The notes: generated by a model not told the origin, from the sequence alone. A stretch of 64,000 nt of DNA from Sphaerulina vaccinii (GCA_022570795.1 JAKUDP010000009.1:682001-746000); one strand, 5' to 3'. Shown: positions 10,436 to 21,118, counted from the first letter of the stretch. A program made the numbers and translations.

Positions 10436-10891
10436 GCTAGCCAGGTGAAGAACAGCTCGCAAGTGCAGCTACAGCTCTAGTCGGAAGCGTTGCAGTGGTA
10501 AGTCAGTCCTCATGGCGAATATGAAGCTGTTCTGGTTGCTAATATGATACTAGGGCATGAAAGGTATAGGATGAGAAGATCAGGATATAGAGAACAGATT
10601 GGAGAAACAATTCCGGCTGTGAGGACTTGGACTACACGCTGCTCACTCAAAAGCGAAAGACATGTTTGCTGAAGCACTACGCCTTGCTCTGAGAAGACGA
10701 TGGAGCCGAGCAGCAAGCTATCCAAACGAAGACAGTGGCTTGTAAGGAAGTTTGACTTAGTGGCAGAGGCACCAACAACGTGTCAAGCACCCATACATTC
10801 GGTCGCTATGCATCACAACACTGATTACTCGTGAGGTACACTCTTCTATGATACACACATGCCATGCCTCTGCTCTCACTACTAATCCTGC
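10436..10891. other. Convergent intergenic region
   Basis: This separates the 3' ends of the F-box-like gene (plus strand) and the M28 peptidase (minus strand). It presumably holds both 3' UTRs. I see no gene or repeat in it. Confidence 0.5.
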
Positions 10892-12391
10892 TCAAATGAA
10901 GAGCTTGCTTCCATGATACTTCGTCTCCTTCGCATAAACACTCTCACCCAAGACATCCTCATCAGTCCTTTCAGGAAAGCCCTTGAAACTAACAGCATAA
11001 GTCGCTACCGAGTGAGCGATCAGCTTAGTGTTGATTTCCCAGGCAGTGATGTTTACATTTCCAACATCGTCGCAGAGCTGATGATAGCAAGGATCATACC
11101 AGTCACCTGCCTTACCACCGAAAACCTTTGCTTCAGCTTTGCTCTTTATACCTTCTGCACCCGTAGCGATACCTCCGGCTGGAATACCGGCTCTGATGAA
11201 ACCATCGTAGTCTGAACGTCCATCGAAAGGAATGAACGTGTAGTTCAAATCATGCTTCTCGTACCAGTCAACATACAAGTCACGGAGCTCTTCGCTGCCA
11301 GCAGGACTGTCCGCATTTGTGGCGTTGTAGATCTGGTAGGCGTAGTTTGGCGATCCCATCATATCGTAGTCCATGAATAGTCGGACCTTCTGGTTCTCCT
11401 TCTGCGACAGGCTGGCAGCGTAGAAGTCTGAACCGATGAGACCTTCTTCTTCGGCTGCCCACCACGCGAACCGAACACAGTTGTTCACAGTGTAGTTCGT
11501 AAGCTCTGTGGCGACTTCGAGGAGGGAAAGAGTACCTGAGCCATCGTCGTTGATGCCTGGTCCTGCTTCGACAGAATCTGAGTGGGCACCTAGCATGACG
11601 CAGTTGTCTGCATCTCCTGCAGTAGTCTGCGCGACGATGTTCAGGGTGTGAATCGTGGTGACTACTCCATCGATATATGCAATGGCATCGACTGACTTGC
11701 CAGATTCGAGCTTGTCGAGGGTGGGCTTTGCCTCCTCGAGCGAGATGCCAAAGGTGGCGACGTGGTTGGGATTTGGTGTGCCCATAGTGCCATGGAGCGT
11801 TCCATTTTCGCTATTGTAGATCACAGCGGCAACAGCACCTGCCATTCCTGCATTCAAGGACTTATCGCCAAAAGCACATGTTCCTCGCTTGACGAAAGCA
11901 ATGTTGTTCTTGACAGCTGCTGGGTAATCCGATGGAGAGCAGCCACTGTTTGCCACAAGGACAAGATCGCCGTGAACGGGCTCATTATCCTTCGTAGGCG
12001 GTGTCAAACTCATTGCAGAGGCATTGACGATAACTTCGTCACCCAGTACCAGTCGGCTTTCGTACACTTGGCCAGAGTACGCAGGGAACTGCTGCTCGGT
12101 CACATTGTAGTAGTCGCCCAGCTTTGCCAGAGTGGCCCAGATGTATTCCAAGGTCGCTTGATGACCTGCACTTCCAATGACTCTCGTTGGTCGATTCCAC
12201 TCGTGCCATGACAGTTCGGCAAGCTTGAAGAGGTCGTCTGCTCTGGCTAGCAGCTTATTGGCGCTGATAGCAGATTGGAGCTCTTCGCTGTCGACGATCT
12301 TCTTGCTTTTTGATGCGAAGAGAGGTTGCTGTTCGAATGCTGCAGCACTTGCGAGCAGTGCCGCAGCTACAATGGCCTTGAGTCCAGCCAT
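10892..12391 (-). CDS. Secreted or vacuolar M28 aminopeptidase with PA domain (aminopeptidase Y-like)
   Basis: Single exon, 499 residues from the ATG at 12391; an upstream in-frame ATG at 12427 adds 12 residues ahead of the signal peptide and is less likely. Residues 1-19 form a signal peptide (MAGLKAIVAAALLASAAAFE). A PA domain spans about 125-235 (VKRGTCAFGDKSLNAGMAGA). The M28 zinc peptidase domain follows, with ligand and catalytic residues visible: H270-x-D272 in GAHSDSVEAGPGINDDGSGT, D282/D283, the E314-E315 pair in AEEEGLIG, D341 in MDYDMMG and H437 in CYHQLCDD. All expected metal-site residues are present, so it should be active. It removes N-terminal amino acids from peptides, fitting a role with the peptide transporter at 1205-3239. 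Several N-x-S/T sites suggest glycosylation. Confidence 0.93.
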   Translation of the reverse strand: MAGLKAIVAAALLASAAAFEQQPLFASKSKKIVDSEELQSAISANKLLARADDLFKLAELSWHEWNRPTRVIGSAGHQATLEYIWATLAKLGDYYNVTEQQFPAYSGQVYESRLVLGDEVIVNASAMSLTPPTKDNEPVHGDLVLVANSGCSPSDYPAAVKNNIAFVKRGTCAFGDKSLNAGMAGAVAAVIYNSENGTLHGTMGTPNPNHVATFGISLEEAKPTLDKLESGKSVDAIAYIDGVVTTIHTLNIVAQTTAGDADNCVMLGAHSDSVEAGPGINDDGSGTLSLLEVATELTNYTVNNCVRFAWWAAEEEGLIGSDFYAASLSQKENQKVRLFMDYDMMGSPNYAYQIYNATNADSPAGSEELRDLYVDWYEKHDLNYTFIPFDGRSDYDGFIRAGIPAGGIATGAEGIKSKAEAKVFGGKAGDWYDPCYHQLCDDVGNVNITAWEINTKLIAHSVATYAVSFKGFPERTDEDVLGESVYAKETKYHGSKLFI

Positions 12392-12510
12392 GATGGTCTG
12401 AGAGATGGTTGAAAGTGTAAGTGTCACGGAGTGTTGTCAGATGAAGGTTGACTGGGTTACGCTCCGAAGACGGCGGCTTGGCGTCGAGCTTTAGTCACAT
12501 TGCCTCACCT

Positions 12511-12552
12511 CACGCATCTCACACGCATCTGCTTCGTGACTACATGTTTCAC
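12511..12552 (+). repeat. 42-bp direct repeat, left copy
   Basis: This 42-bp sequence recurs at 13191-13232 with four mismatches, including an uninterrupted 24-bp core (CTCACACGCATCTGCTTCGTGAC plus one base before it). The two copies flank the small gene at 12803-13156. Confidence 0.7.
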
Positions 12553-12802
12553 TCCTTGATGCGACTTCCATGCCGGCACTAAGACTTGATCCAGATACAG
12601 TGTGTTGGCCAACGCGAACTGAAGTCCATTTACGACTCCACGTAACCAATGACTCGGGACAGCCTTGCATGCGCCACAGGCCCAGCTACCTCCTAATTGT
12701 AGCAAGTCATACTCAATGTTCACACTGGTCAGTACCTCGACGAAATCGAAACGAAACCTCATTCTAAACTTCCAAGGCATATGCAGGATCGTCAGTGACA
12801 CA

Positions 12803-13156
12803 ATGAGTCGACCGGATTGCTCAGTACACACTATGGAGCCGCCGAATTGTCCTCCATTATGTCGACATGAGCATGGTACCCTATCTCGGCCCATCATGGA
12901 AGTACTCGAGGAATGGCAACAGAACTTTCTTGATCTCAAATGGATGGTCGACGCTCCTCCGGAGGTATTTGACGAAAAGACGGGCTACGATCCATGGGAG
13001 AAGAAGGCCAAATTAATGAAACAAATCTACCAGAACCACGGTTGGCCTGACATTGCAGGCTTCCGTGGGTCAGAGGCCCGTAGAGCCCTGGAAGAGCTGC
13101 CTGATGCAGATGATATGGACGATATGAGCAGTGAGGCGGGTGACGACGATGATTAA
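12803..13156 (+). CDS. Small hypothetical protein with acidic C-terminus
   Basis: The frame from the ATG at 12803 encodes 117 residues. It opens with a Cys/Pro/His-rich segment (residues 3-25), continues into a plausible helical region (EEWQQNFLDLKWMVD; FDEKTGYDPWEKKAKLMKQ), and ends in a strongly acidic tail (DADDMDDMSSEAGDDDD). I do not recognise the family. No signal peptide or membrane segment is seen. The gene sits between two copies of a 42-bp direct repeat, so it may have arrived as a unit. The opposite strand has an overlapping open frame (12505-12939) that looks less protein-like. Confidence 0.5.
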   Translation: MSRPDCSVHTMEPPNCPPLCRHEHGTLSRPIMEVLEEWQQNFLDLKWMVDAPPEVFDEKTGYDPWEKKAKLMKQIYQNHGWPDIAGFRGSEARRALEELPDADDMDDMSSEAGDDDD

Positions 13157-13190
13157 GGAGCTACTTTGCTCCTTGGCGGCGACTTCTAGT

Positions 13191-13232
13191 CACGCCTCTC
13201 ACACGCATCTGCTTCGTGACCACTTGTCTCAC
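13191..13232 (+). repeat. 42-bp direct repeat, right copy
   Basis: This is the right copy of the repeat at 12511-12552, 680 bp away, in the same orientation and with four substitutions. Confidence 0.7.
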
Positions 13233-13419
13233 CCGTTTCCATCATCAGTGCATCAACAATATGTACACGGACGTAGCCAGAGAAACAATCGGAACTGATA
13301 CTCAACGATCTTACCGCCTTGGTCTAATACGAAGCACGCGTCTGCGTCACCAGGACTGGAAGAAACAGCCCCATTTCTGCCTCTATTGGCTCCGATCGCG
13401 TATCTGTTTGGAAGTACAA

Positions 13420-14217
13420 TCAAGCTGTCAACTGATCCCATTTCATGGCAAGTAAAACCTGCGCCTCCACCTCCTTGCCCTCCACCTCAGCCTTCTTCTC
13501 GAACGTCTTCACTCTCCCACGCTCAAACCCAGCATAATACAGGCAATCTTCAAGATTGTTGATCCTCCCTTTCGACTGATACTTCATCTTATCGTCCAAG
13601 CTGACCTGGAACTCTCCATCTGCAGACTGCTTGGTTTCCTGCTTCAATGAGATGACGAGCGCATACCCTTTCGGTTGAAGAGCATAAATCGTATGCTTGA
13701 TACCACCAAAGATGTACTTCGGGTCCTCGCCACTCACTCCAAACACGGCGTGGGTGCTAAAAAAAGGTTAATATAAATTTTATGCATACAAACTATCAAA
13801 AAGGATATGAATATTTATATTCTTACTAGTGATCCATGGCGAGCTTGTCAGCTGCCAGGACTTCTGCATTCGGAATGCCTTCTACTTGAGCTTGGTCTGG
13901 CTGTTCTTGTGATGCGATTGCCAAGGTTGGTCCGTATATATTGAAACTGTTATGAGAGATACTTCTAATGCTTGATTTCTCTATCTACGGGCAGACGGAG
14001 AGGATATATCTCTGTCTGTTTGCTACTACAAAGGAGATCTTATGTCGAGTCTCAGACAACAGTATGGCGTCCGTACGCCGTCAGTAACTTCATATAGGGC
14101 TTTAGCGATCGTGCCGTCGCTGACTAGGAGTTTGGAGCCGCCATGGATCTTGAGCCGGTCGCCATATTCATCTAGGACTTGCTTGAGGATGGCCAAGATT
14201 TGTTGAGATGCTGACAT
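13420..14217 (-). CDS. Unrecognised three-exon protein, 211 residues
   Basis: Exons 14077-14217, 13827-13984 and 13420-13756 join in frame (phases 0 and 2). The introns are 92 bp (donor GTACGG, acceptor CCGTAG) and 70 bp (donor GTAAGA, acceptor TTTTAG). The start is the ATG at 14217, giving MSASQQILAILKQVLDEYGD. The C-terminal exon contains FGGIKHTIYALQPKGYALVI and looks like a small alpha/beta domain, loosely reminiscent of a profilin or roadblock fold, but I cannot assign a family. No signal peptide or membrane segment. The exon chain keeps frame through both introns, which supports a real gene. Intron two is very AT-rich. Confidence 0.6.
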
Positions 14218-14827
14218 TGCTGTTGTGTGTGCACTTCGTTTAATGTGGTATGGTCTGGTACTTTGGACTTGCCAACTTCTTCAGTAGGAAATGGTGTCGA
14301 TAGCAGACGAATTGATGCTCAAGTTGAGAAGTATACACAAGCAAGCCAACGAAAGATGTGCGCTGACATCAGATGTCTAGCTCGGTCCGCTCGTCCGACA
14401 CCGCAGGTTCGCTCAGAAAGCTTCCTTCCTTGGACTAGTCAAGAAGAAAGATCACACTAGGATGCTTTCAAGCCAAGAACGATAGCAATATATCTTAGAA
14501 ATCGAGATCACGATTTGCTGATTGAGAACACGATCCCCTCAAGCCGCGATTGAAGTCTACGAAGCTAACTTCACTATGAGGCTCAACATCATACTCCAGT
14601 CGATCCCCCTTGAAGCAGGTTGAAAGGTCGCTGCTGCGTACGCGACGAATTTGTCTAGGAGGTATGTCAAAGGGGTTGCCAACAAAGAGACAGGATTTCC
14701 GTTTCCGGCCAGAAGAGGGACAATCTCTTTGTGAAATCTCGTGCTTATCCAGTGTTGAGTACTTGCACTTCGATCGCTGCCCACTGCACCATTCATATCA
14801 TCCCTATCATCACTATACTTGCCCTCG
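14218..14827. other. Divergent intergenic region
   Basis: This lies between the minus-strand gene at 13420-14217 and the plus-strand kinase-like gene from 14828. It presumably holds both promoters. The short open frames in it have no recognisable content. Confidence 0.4.
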
Positions 14828-16696
14828 ATGGCTACAAATCTCTATAACTTACCAGGTCCCAGAGTCCGCAAAGTATGGTGGTTGGATCCCACTCCAAGTC
14901 CAGCAGTGTCCTACAGCTCGGCTGCTCTGCGGAACCAGTTCAGGACTTTCACAGCACCACCAGAGCCAGAGTTGATCGACGGTGAAGGTGAGATGGCCAG
15001 CAGTTGAAATGGTAAAGCACTAAACTTATCAGGAATGTAGCGCTTGAAATACACAGCAGATCCATAGATATCGAATCTGACAATCTGGCACCAGCCAGGC
15101 AGCAAGAGGTAGTCGGCCACATCCTCGAAGTCAATACAAGACAAGCTACGCTCACCAACCACCTGAACGATCTTGACACTGCTTTGAAGGCGAACCAAAA
15201 CGCAAGGCCCATTTGGAGACTTATCGAGCGCGGCTGCACAGCGGTGGGCAACGCTCTCACGAATCTTCAGCTTGCATGCGCGGGCTATGCACCTGCAGGT
15301 GGTGTCCTCTCACAAGCCGTTCAAGGTCTCAGAGACCGCGCGGAGGGCCTGCGTAGACAGGCTGATATCGTCAGGCAACGAGATCCCACGCAAGCTGCTG
15401 GCGGCGCCGCACAGTTCACGGCAATAGCGCAGAATGTGCACAGGATATGGAGAGTGGACGAGAATCGTGTGATGCAAGCAGAGGTGGCCCGTCGAAATAA
15501 TGCGAGGCTTGCTGGAACGGTGCCTTTCATAGGTCCTTTCCCAGATCTACCACAGACATGGCGAGCGCTCGAGGAGTTTCGAGGTGGCATGAGCACGGTT
15601 ACTGTGTGTGGCTTAGATGATGGCCAGGGCCGAATCGCTGACCGTGTTGTGGTGAAGGATACTATGAGCCCGCAGTTTATGGATGAGTCGACTTGGTATG
15701 GGAAGGTGAGTTCTTACTGCCCACTGCTTGTCTCAGAAGTGCGAGCCTGCCGCTAACAGCGAACAAGGGAACCGAACGAGTGCCGATCGAGTATTGGGCA
15801 CATCGCAAGCTTGTCGATACAGGAAGCCAGTACATACTTGGGCTTCCGCAAAACAAAGATGTCCAAGTGGACGATAGACTTGAGGTACAGAAGTACCGTA
15901 TGTTTCTCGCCTATGCTCCGCACGGCGATCTCAACGACCTTATACAGAGGCACGCAAAGGCGAATGTACTCATACCAGAGGCCTTCATTCTGTACATCTT
16001 CAAGGCGTTGATCGATACCTGCTTGACAATGAAGCGAGGTGGAGCTGGCACAGCCTTGGACCAGACCTGGGAGCAGATTGTTCATCGCGACCTGAAGCCA
16101 GAAAACGTTTTCCTGGGAGAGAACCACGCAGCGTCCTTCCCAGCGTACCCGCAACCTAAACTTGCCGATTGGCAGTGGTGACCACACCTGCAGACCCGGC
16201 GAATCCCGATCTGTATGCAACTAATGTAGGCACTGAAGGCTACATTCCACCTGAACAGATCTCCTTCGTCAATCCTGATACGAGAGTACCAGTGGATAAC
16301 TTCCGACTGCTATCTCCCTGCTACATATGGGGCGTCGGTGCCACGATATTATGCTTGCTGCAAAACAGATCTTTGACCCGCGACGAGCAGCCCGACTTCG
16401 GAGAGAAGATGCCTGCGGCCACCAAGTGGGATTACACTTGCGATGCGACGGCCAGGGCGAATTACTCGACAGAGCTATGCGACAAAGTAGATCAGTGTCT
16501 ATTGTACAACCCAGGACTTCGCCCACAGCCAACGGATCTCGACAATTGGGTCTCTGCAGCAATCCAAGGAAATCCATGGTTGGCTGTGCAATCTGACGAC
16601 TCTCAGCCAGATAAAAGTATCTTCAGCGGAACACCAGACGGGAGTAGCATCTTCCAAAAGGAAGATCAGCATCGTATAGGGTTCGTTCTCAACTGA
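14828..16696 (+). pseudogene. Ser/Thr protein kinase-like gene, frame broken at the DFG position
   Basis: Three coding blocks are visible: a possible first exon from 14828, a block from about 15046 to 15705, and 15768 to 16696. The intron 15706-15767 is canonical (GTGAGT...ACAAG). Kinase features are a candidate ATP-binding lysine in RVVVKDT, the catalytic loop HRDLKPENV near 16084, GTEGYIPPEQ in place of the APE segment, and WGVGATILCLL. At about 16170, where the family has DFG, the frame reads KLADW and then hits a stop two codons later; the remaining kinase sequence continues in another frame. One extra base would restore continuity, so a 1-nt deletion or assembly error is likely. The first exon also lacks a canonical junction in the right phase. 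The N-terminal 200 residues are helical and unassigned. Probably a pseudogene or pseudokinase. Confidence 0.6.
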
Positions 16697-16814
16697 GCAT
16701 TCTTGGAGAAACGAGGACAGTCCAGTGAGATCAACGTGGGAACGACGATCGCTTTCGCCATCCACTCCGGCTACGCCATCTCTCAGGGAGTTCTCCATGC
16801 CGAACGAGACTTCG

Positions 16815-17426
16815 CTATAGTTGCAGCTCCTCGAACTCCTCATCTTGCGAGAACCCAAGATGGAGTCGGCCAGACTTCGCCCATTCCAGTACCACGCCGT
16901 TTCCAGTCTCGAAGTCGAGAACCCTGCCTCCACTCTCCTTGTCGACGCTGAGGAACATACACTGCAGGCCATCTCCGCTGACAGCCTTTTGCCAGGTGGG
17001 AATGCAGAAACCGACAATCGTCCCCTTGGTGTCCCAGTACGTCTTCTGGGTGGTATTGATATACCTGAAGCTGCCCTTGAGCCGGAACGGCAGAGGCGTA
17101 TTCTTATTCTGTGCAAATAGCTCTTTTATATCCTTGGACGTTGTGCTCAGAGGGGCTGTCATACGCTTTTTGGGCTGGAAGGCGGTGATCATGACGAAAG
17201 GCAGACAATCGTCCTGTTCAGCTAGCTCCACGTCTCCGTCCTTGTCAATCGAGTATGCCTCTCCTTCTACATGTATCAGATCACTCTCTTCGTCCTCGGA
17301 CATGCCAATGCCATGATTGCCTTGGGTCCTGAGGAAGGACACTGGAGGACCTCCATCTTTGAGTCCGGCGGTATACGCTGAGTGCAGCGAGAACTGGAAG
17401 ATGTCGTTCGGAGTCGTCTTCGCCAT
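16815..17426 (-). CDS. Acetolactate decarboxylase-family protein lacking zinc-ligand histidines
   Basis: Single exon, 203 residues. The N-terminal half (NDIFQFSLHSAYTAGLKDGG, then HGIGMSEDEESDLI and LPFVMITAFQP) and the C-terminal half (KGTIVGFCIPTW, then GGRVLDFETGNG) follow the order of blocks in alpha-acetolactate decarboxylase (AlsD/BudA), which converts acetolactate to acetoin. In the bacterial enzymes three histidines in H-x-H ... GGH bind zinc. Here the matching residues read Q-C-M in GLQCMFL and R in GGRVLD, so all three ligands appear lost. The acidic residue of the GELI motif also reads D. The fold is probably kept but the classical chemistry is unlikely. It is divergently paired with a ketopantoate reductase, another enzyme of the acetolactate-derived branch. 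There is no signal peptide. Confidence 0.7.
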   Translation of the reverse strand: MAKTTPNDIFQFSLHSAYTAGLKDGGPPVSFLRTQGNHGIGMSEDEESDLIHVEGEAYSIDKDGDVELAEQDDCLPFVMITAFQPKKRMTAPLSTTSKDIKELFAQNKNTPLPFRLKGSFRYINTTQKTYWDTKGTIVGFCIPTWQKAVSGDGLQCMFLSVDKESGGRVLDFETGNGVVLEWAKSGRLHLGFSQDEEFEELQL

Positions 17427-17977
17427 GTTCGTATGTGTACAGCCTAGAGAGATTGAAGACAGAGTTCGCTTCGGTCAGTGGTATGCAGCTAACCACACTT
17501 CCTGTCTTGGATATCGATCGAACTCCCACTGTTACAGGGAGACGATATCACCAGACCTCTCACCGCTCCATGCAGCTAGATTGGTTCGTGACACTTGCAC
17601 CGCCTAGAGGCCGGAGGTCTCCATTTGAGTTGACACAGCTCATGAAGTCATTCCCAACACCTCCTCCGTGAGTCCTTGATGATGAACAGGCACTGTTGGC
17701 ACACACGATAGGGTGTTGTAGCATGTGGTATACGACTGCAGCTTGCCCGCGTCGGGCAGCAAGTCGCTAAGAAGTTCCATTCATGGCTCAACGATGGACC
17801 GGATCCACATCTTGACCAAACTAAGTGTTCTGTCCTCGCATCGTACAAGAAAGCACACAGTACAGACCATGCAACGTGGCATGATGACAGATTGAGTTGA
17901 GTCGAACAAGAAAACGGACGTTCACTTACACCTTACACATCCCAGCACTTCCTGCCTGAGGCCAAGCTCGAAGAACA
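17427..17977. other. Shared divergent promoter region
   Basis: These 551 bp separate the start codons of the acetolactate decarboxylase-like gene (minus) and the ketopantoate reductase (plus). No gene is supported inside. The arrangement allows co-regulation, but I see no specific operator motif. Confidence 0.4.
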
Positions 17978-19000
17978 ATGTCACGGATACTGCTCCATGG
18001 AGCGGGAGCCATTGGCACAGTGTATGCCTATCAGCTGATTCATGGCGGATGCGACGTGACAGTGATTTGTCGATCGAACTACGAAGCTGCGAAGGAAACT
18101 GGATTCCACATCGATTCTCTTATATACGGCAAAGGCCTACACATAAAGCCCAAAGTTGTCAAAACACCACAAGAAGCCGCTCACGATGGGCCTTACGACT
18201 ACCTTTTGGTAGCATGCAAAGCCCTTCCCGAAGTCAAGACTGCCGAAACGATAGCACCAGCTGTAACGTCCGCAACAACGATCGTGCTTCTTCAGAACGG
18301 AATCGGAATCGAACAGGAGTATGCAGATCGCTTTCCGGACAATCCTCTGCTGAGCTGTGTTGTATACTGTCCAGTCACACAGACCTCGCCAGGTCAAATC
18401 AGCATGGGTGACATTGAGCGGCTTGAGATTGGTGCATTCCCTTCGCCTGCACACAACGATCCTGCAGTAAAGACCACGGCAGACAAACTGATCGAGCTGC
18501 TAAGAGCTGGAGGAGGAAACCCGGTCTTGCATCAAGATATCCAAGAGCTTCGATGGTTCAAGCTGCTCCTCAATGCACCTTGGAACCCCATCTGTGCACT
18601 TACCCTATCGCGAGACCTCGCGTTCCTAGCTGCCTCCGATGCCGCAGAACCTGTGATCAGAGGTGTGCTTGACGAAGTTATCGCTGTCTCGCATGCACTT
18701 GGCTACAAGAGCATCACACCAGAAGCTGCAGAGAAGGGTCTGGCAGTGATCAAGTCTCGCACTGGCAGGATATCTGGAATCGAGCCAAGCATGCTCGTGG
18801 ATGTTCTCTGGACTAGGAGAACTGAGCATGAAGTCATCCTGGGAAATCCAGTGCGGATAGCGCAGAAGTTGGGTGTGCCTGTGCCGAGGATGGAGATGTT
18901 GTATGCTATGGTGAAAGCACTCGATCTGTCGCATCAGAAGAGAAAGCAGGGCAAATCTCTTGACATGGACGATCTGGCTACTACTACTAGAAAGCAGTAG
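17978..19000 (+). CDS. 2-dehydropantoate 2-reductase (ketopantoate reductase), PanE/ApbA family
   Basis: Single exon, 340 residues, a usual length for the family. The NADPH-binding Rossmann motif HGAGAIG is at residues 7-13. The ACKALPEV segment at 79-86 and LLQNGIG at 104-110 are family hallmarks. The C-terminal helical domain carries the catalytic lysine (K195 in WFKLLLNAPWNPICALT) and the substrate-binding block around EVILGNPVRIAQKLGVPVPR (285-304). The enzyme reduces ketopantoate to pantoate for pantothenate and CoA synthesis; fungi often carry several paralogues acting on other 2-keto acids, so the exact substrate is uncertain. No targeting peptide is visible. It starts 551 bp from the divergent acetolactate decarboxylase-like gene. 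Confidence 0.9.
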   Translation: MSRILLHGAGAIGTVYAYQLIHGGCDVTVICRSNYEAAKETGFHIDSLIYGKGLHIKPKVVKTPQEAAHDGPYDYLLVACKALPEVKTAETIAPAVTSATTIVLLQNGIGIEQEYADRFPDNPLLSCVVYCPVTQTSPGQISMGDIERLEIGAFPSPAHNDPAVKTTADKLIELLRAGGGNPVLHQDIQELRWFKLLLNAPWNPICALTLSRDLAFLAASDAAEPVIRGVLDEVIAVSHALGYKSITPEAAEKGLAVIKSRTGRISGIEPSMLVDVLWTRRTEHEVILGNPVRIAQKLGVPVPRMEMLYAMVKALDLSHQKRKQGKSLDMDDLATTTRKQ

Positions 19001-20599
19001 AGTACTGCATATGGAGCATTTCGAGAGCCTCACTACATCGAGAACCGTTCCGATAGGCTGCGTATTCGTACCTTCAGTTCCCAAGCGAAGGGCTAGACTT
19101 TCCTCCTCAGAAGCATATCAGTGTAAATCTGATCTCATTGCCACCTCACCTTATGTGTTCCCTCGTCGTCTTGCGCGGACAGTGATGCTGTGTGCACCAT
19201 CTGTCATGTCTACATATGTGTGCAATGGCAGAAGTCCATGAGAACATGTATGAGTACCGATGATTGCCATTCGTCAAGGAATCGCATTTTGAACACCGCC
19301 TTCCTGGATGGTCTACACATCCGAGGTTGATCGGAGTCTCAGACGCGATTGCAGCATGTGTGTCCTGCATGAGTCTCGGTGCCGTGCCTGTAGGAGGTAG
19401 GATCGCTCACGCGTCGTTGGGACTCGCTTTTCACACGTTTCTAAGCAGCAGATTCCTTGTACCGAGCCGATTGATAGATAATAAGGCCGAAATGCGAGGC
19501 GGATCCGATCGGTTCGTCGTGCATCGGACACGGTTGTCAGTATGAAGCAAGTAAGCGAGGCCAGAAGGTGATGTTGAAGAAAGCTCAAGGTGTCAAGTGT
19601 CACATTCGGACCGTCGGCGACGGGCTTCGTTGAATCGTTCTTCGTTCCGTAATCATAGCGTCGGATTATTTTTTGGTTGAGCAGCAATTGAGAGCCAACC
19701 ATCTCGAAGGGAGCGGTGCCTCGATATATCGTGCAAGGACTGAGCAGTCGTCAGGCTGCCTAGCTCACACGGCTCGTGACTGTTTCTTGTTGATGCGAGG
19801 CATTGCGAGCTTGCGACTCGCATCAAAATGCTGACTTGGCTGACTCACCCTGAGAACTGACGTCTGCAGCGGGGATCTGATACAGGGCAAGCACCGGATG
19901 GGCACCACCGGCACGCTAACAAAGTTGCCTAATAAATAGCTAGGCATATTACGGATGACCGTAGTCTGTAGATGGCAATCGGTTTCTCCCTGTGGCATGA
20001 TAGCCGGGTGCGAGTTGTTGCACAGCCTCACATTTCTGTTGCTTAATCCGAAGCGGCATCCTGCGACGCGCAACACGCTCTTATTGAAGATAGGCTCTCG
20101 TAGCATGCTGCAACAATGTGCGCAACATTTGCTCAAAGAGTGTAGGGTTTATCCAGGCGGGAGCGCCCATCGTGTGAGGTGGCGAGTTCAACCATTTTAA
20201 CCCCACGAAGATCGACAAAGCTACGTACAGGACGGTGCCTCTTGAACATAGGGCATTGCGGCCATGGCCAGTCCTTGTCGGTCAAATGGGGGGATAAAGC
20301 TTTTAGAGCGAGCTCGCATTCATGTTGATAGGCTGCTGTGGTATTTCAAACACCTTGATGCTAAGGAGGTAGACTCCTGCAAAGACTCCTAAGGGGCGCG
20401 CGGCTCACTGACTCAGTGTTCTTGCCATCCGAAGGATACAATCACAATACGTGCCTCCTTCTTCTTTACAAAACTCATTGCAGTTTCCTGCTTCACCATC
20501 ACGAAAGTATAGCTGATTCGCCAAACCGCACAGCCTTAACACGTCGTGGTATAATCCATGACAAGCTTCGTCACGCAAACGTAGTCCTCATGGTATAAG
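19001..20599. other. Gene-free intergenic stretch
   Basis: Only short frames without recognisable features are found on both strands. Base composition is ordinary and CpA/TpG are present, so this is not RIP-mutated repeat. I see no tRNA, repeat or splice chain here. Confidence 0.4.
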
Positions 20600-21118
20600 A
20601 TGCGCTTGGTGTACAATCAAGCACGCGATCCACAATCGATCGCCTCAAGCATCAACACCACCAAATTCGAGAAACCTCCAGGAGCAGCCCAAGAACATCG
20701 ACTCCACGGCAAGACAGACGCCACAATGACCCCACCAGAAGCTGCCTCCCAGGCTCGATCCGTTACCGAAGGGGACTTTTTTCGACAGGTCGGCTTAGAC
20801 GCCAGTAATGGCAGCCATGTACAAGTGTACAACACCATGAAGGTATGACTGCAACCAAGAATTCCAGGCATTGCAAAGGCTGACCTCGACCAGTCAGAAG
20901 CAGCAGCAGGCCTGCAACGACTTACCCAAATCAGCAATGGTGAAGATGCGAGCGAGGATGCTTTTCAAGCAGAAGTGTCCAAAATTTATCAACAAGCAAG
21001 TGCGATTACGAAGCCGTTCTACGATCGTGGTGCGATGAGTTCCAGTGGAGAAATGACAGATAATTGGATTATTCGATGGCTGTTGTGGCAAGCCATGCAT
21101 CAGCCCAATGGTAGGTAA
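20600..21118 (+). CDS. Hypothetical two-exon protein, 155 residues
   Basis: Exons 20600-20842 and 20894-21118 are joined across a 51-bp intron (GTATGA donor, GCTGAC branch, ACCAG acceptor), giving NTMK/SEAAAGLQ at the junction in phase 0. The second exon keeps an open frame of 74 codons and reads like a helical protein (AEVSKIYQQASAIT; NWIIRWLLWQAMHQ). The stop is TAA at 21116. A further exon is possible, because GTAAC overlaps the stop and could act as a donor. The start may instead be the ATG at 20726. No known domain recognised. Confidence 0.5.
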
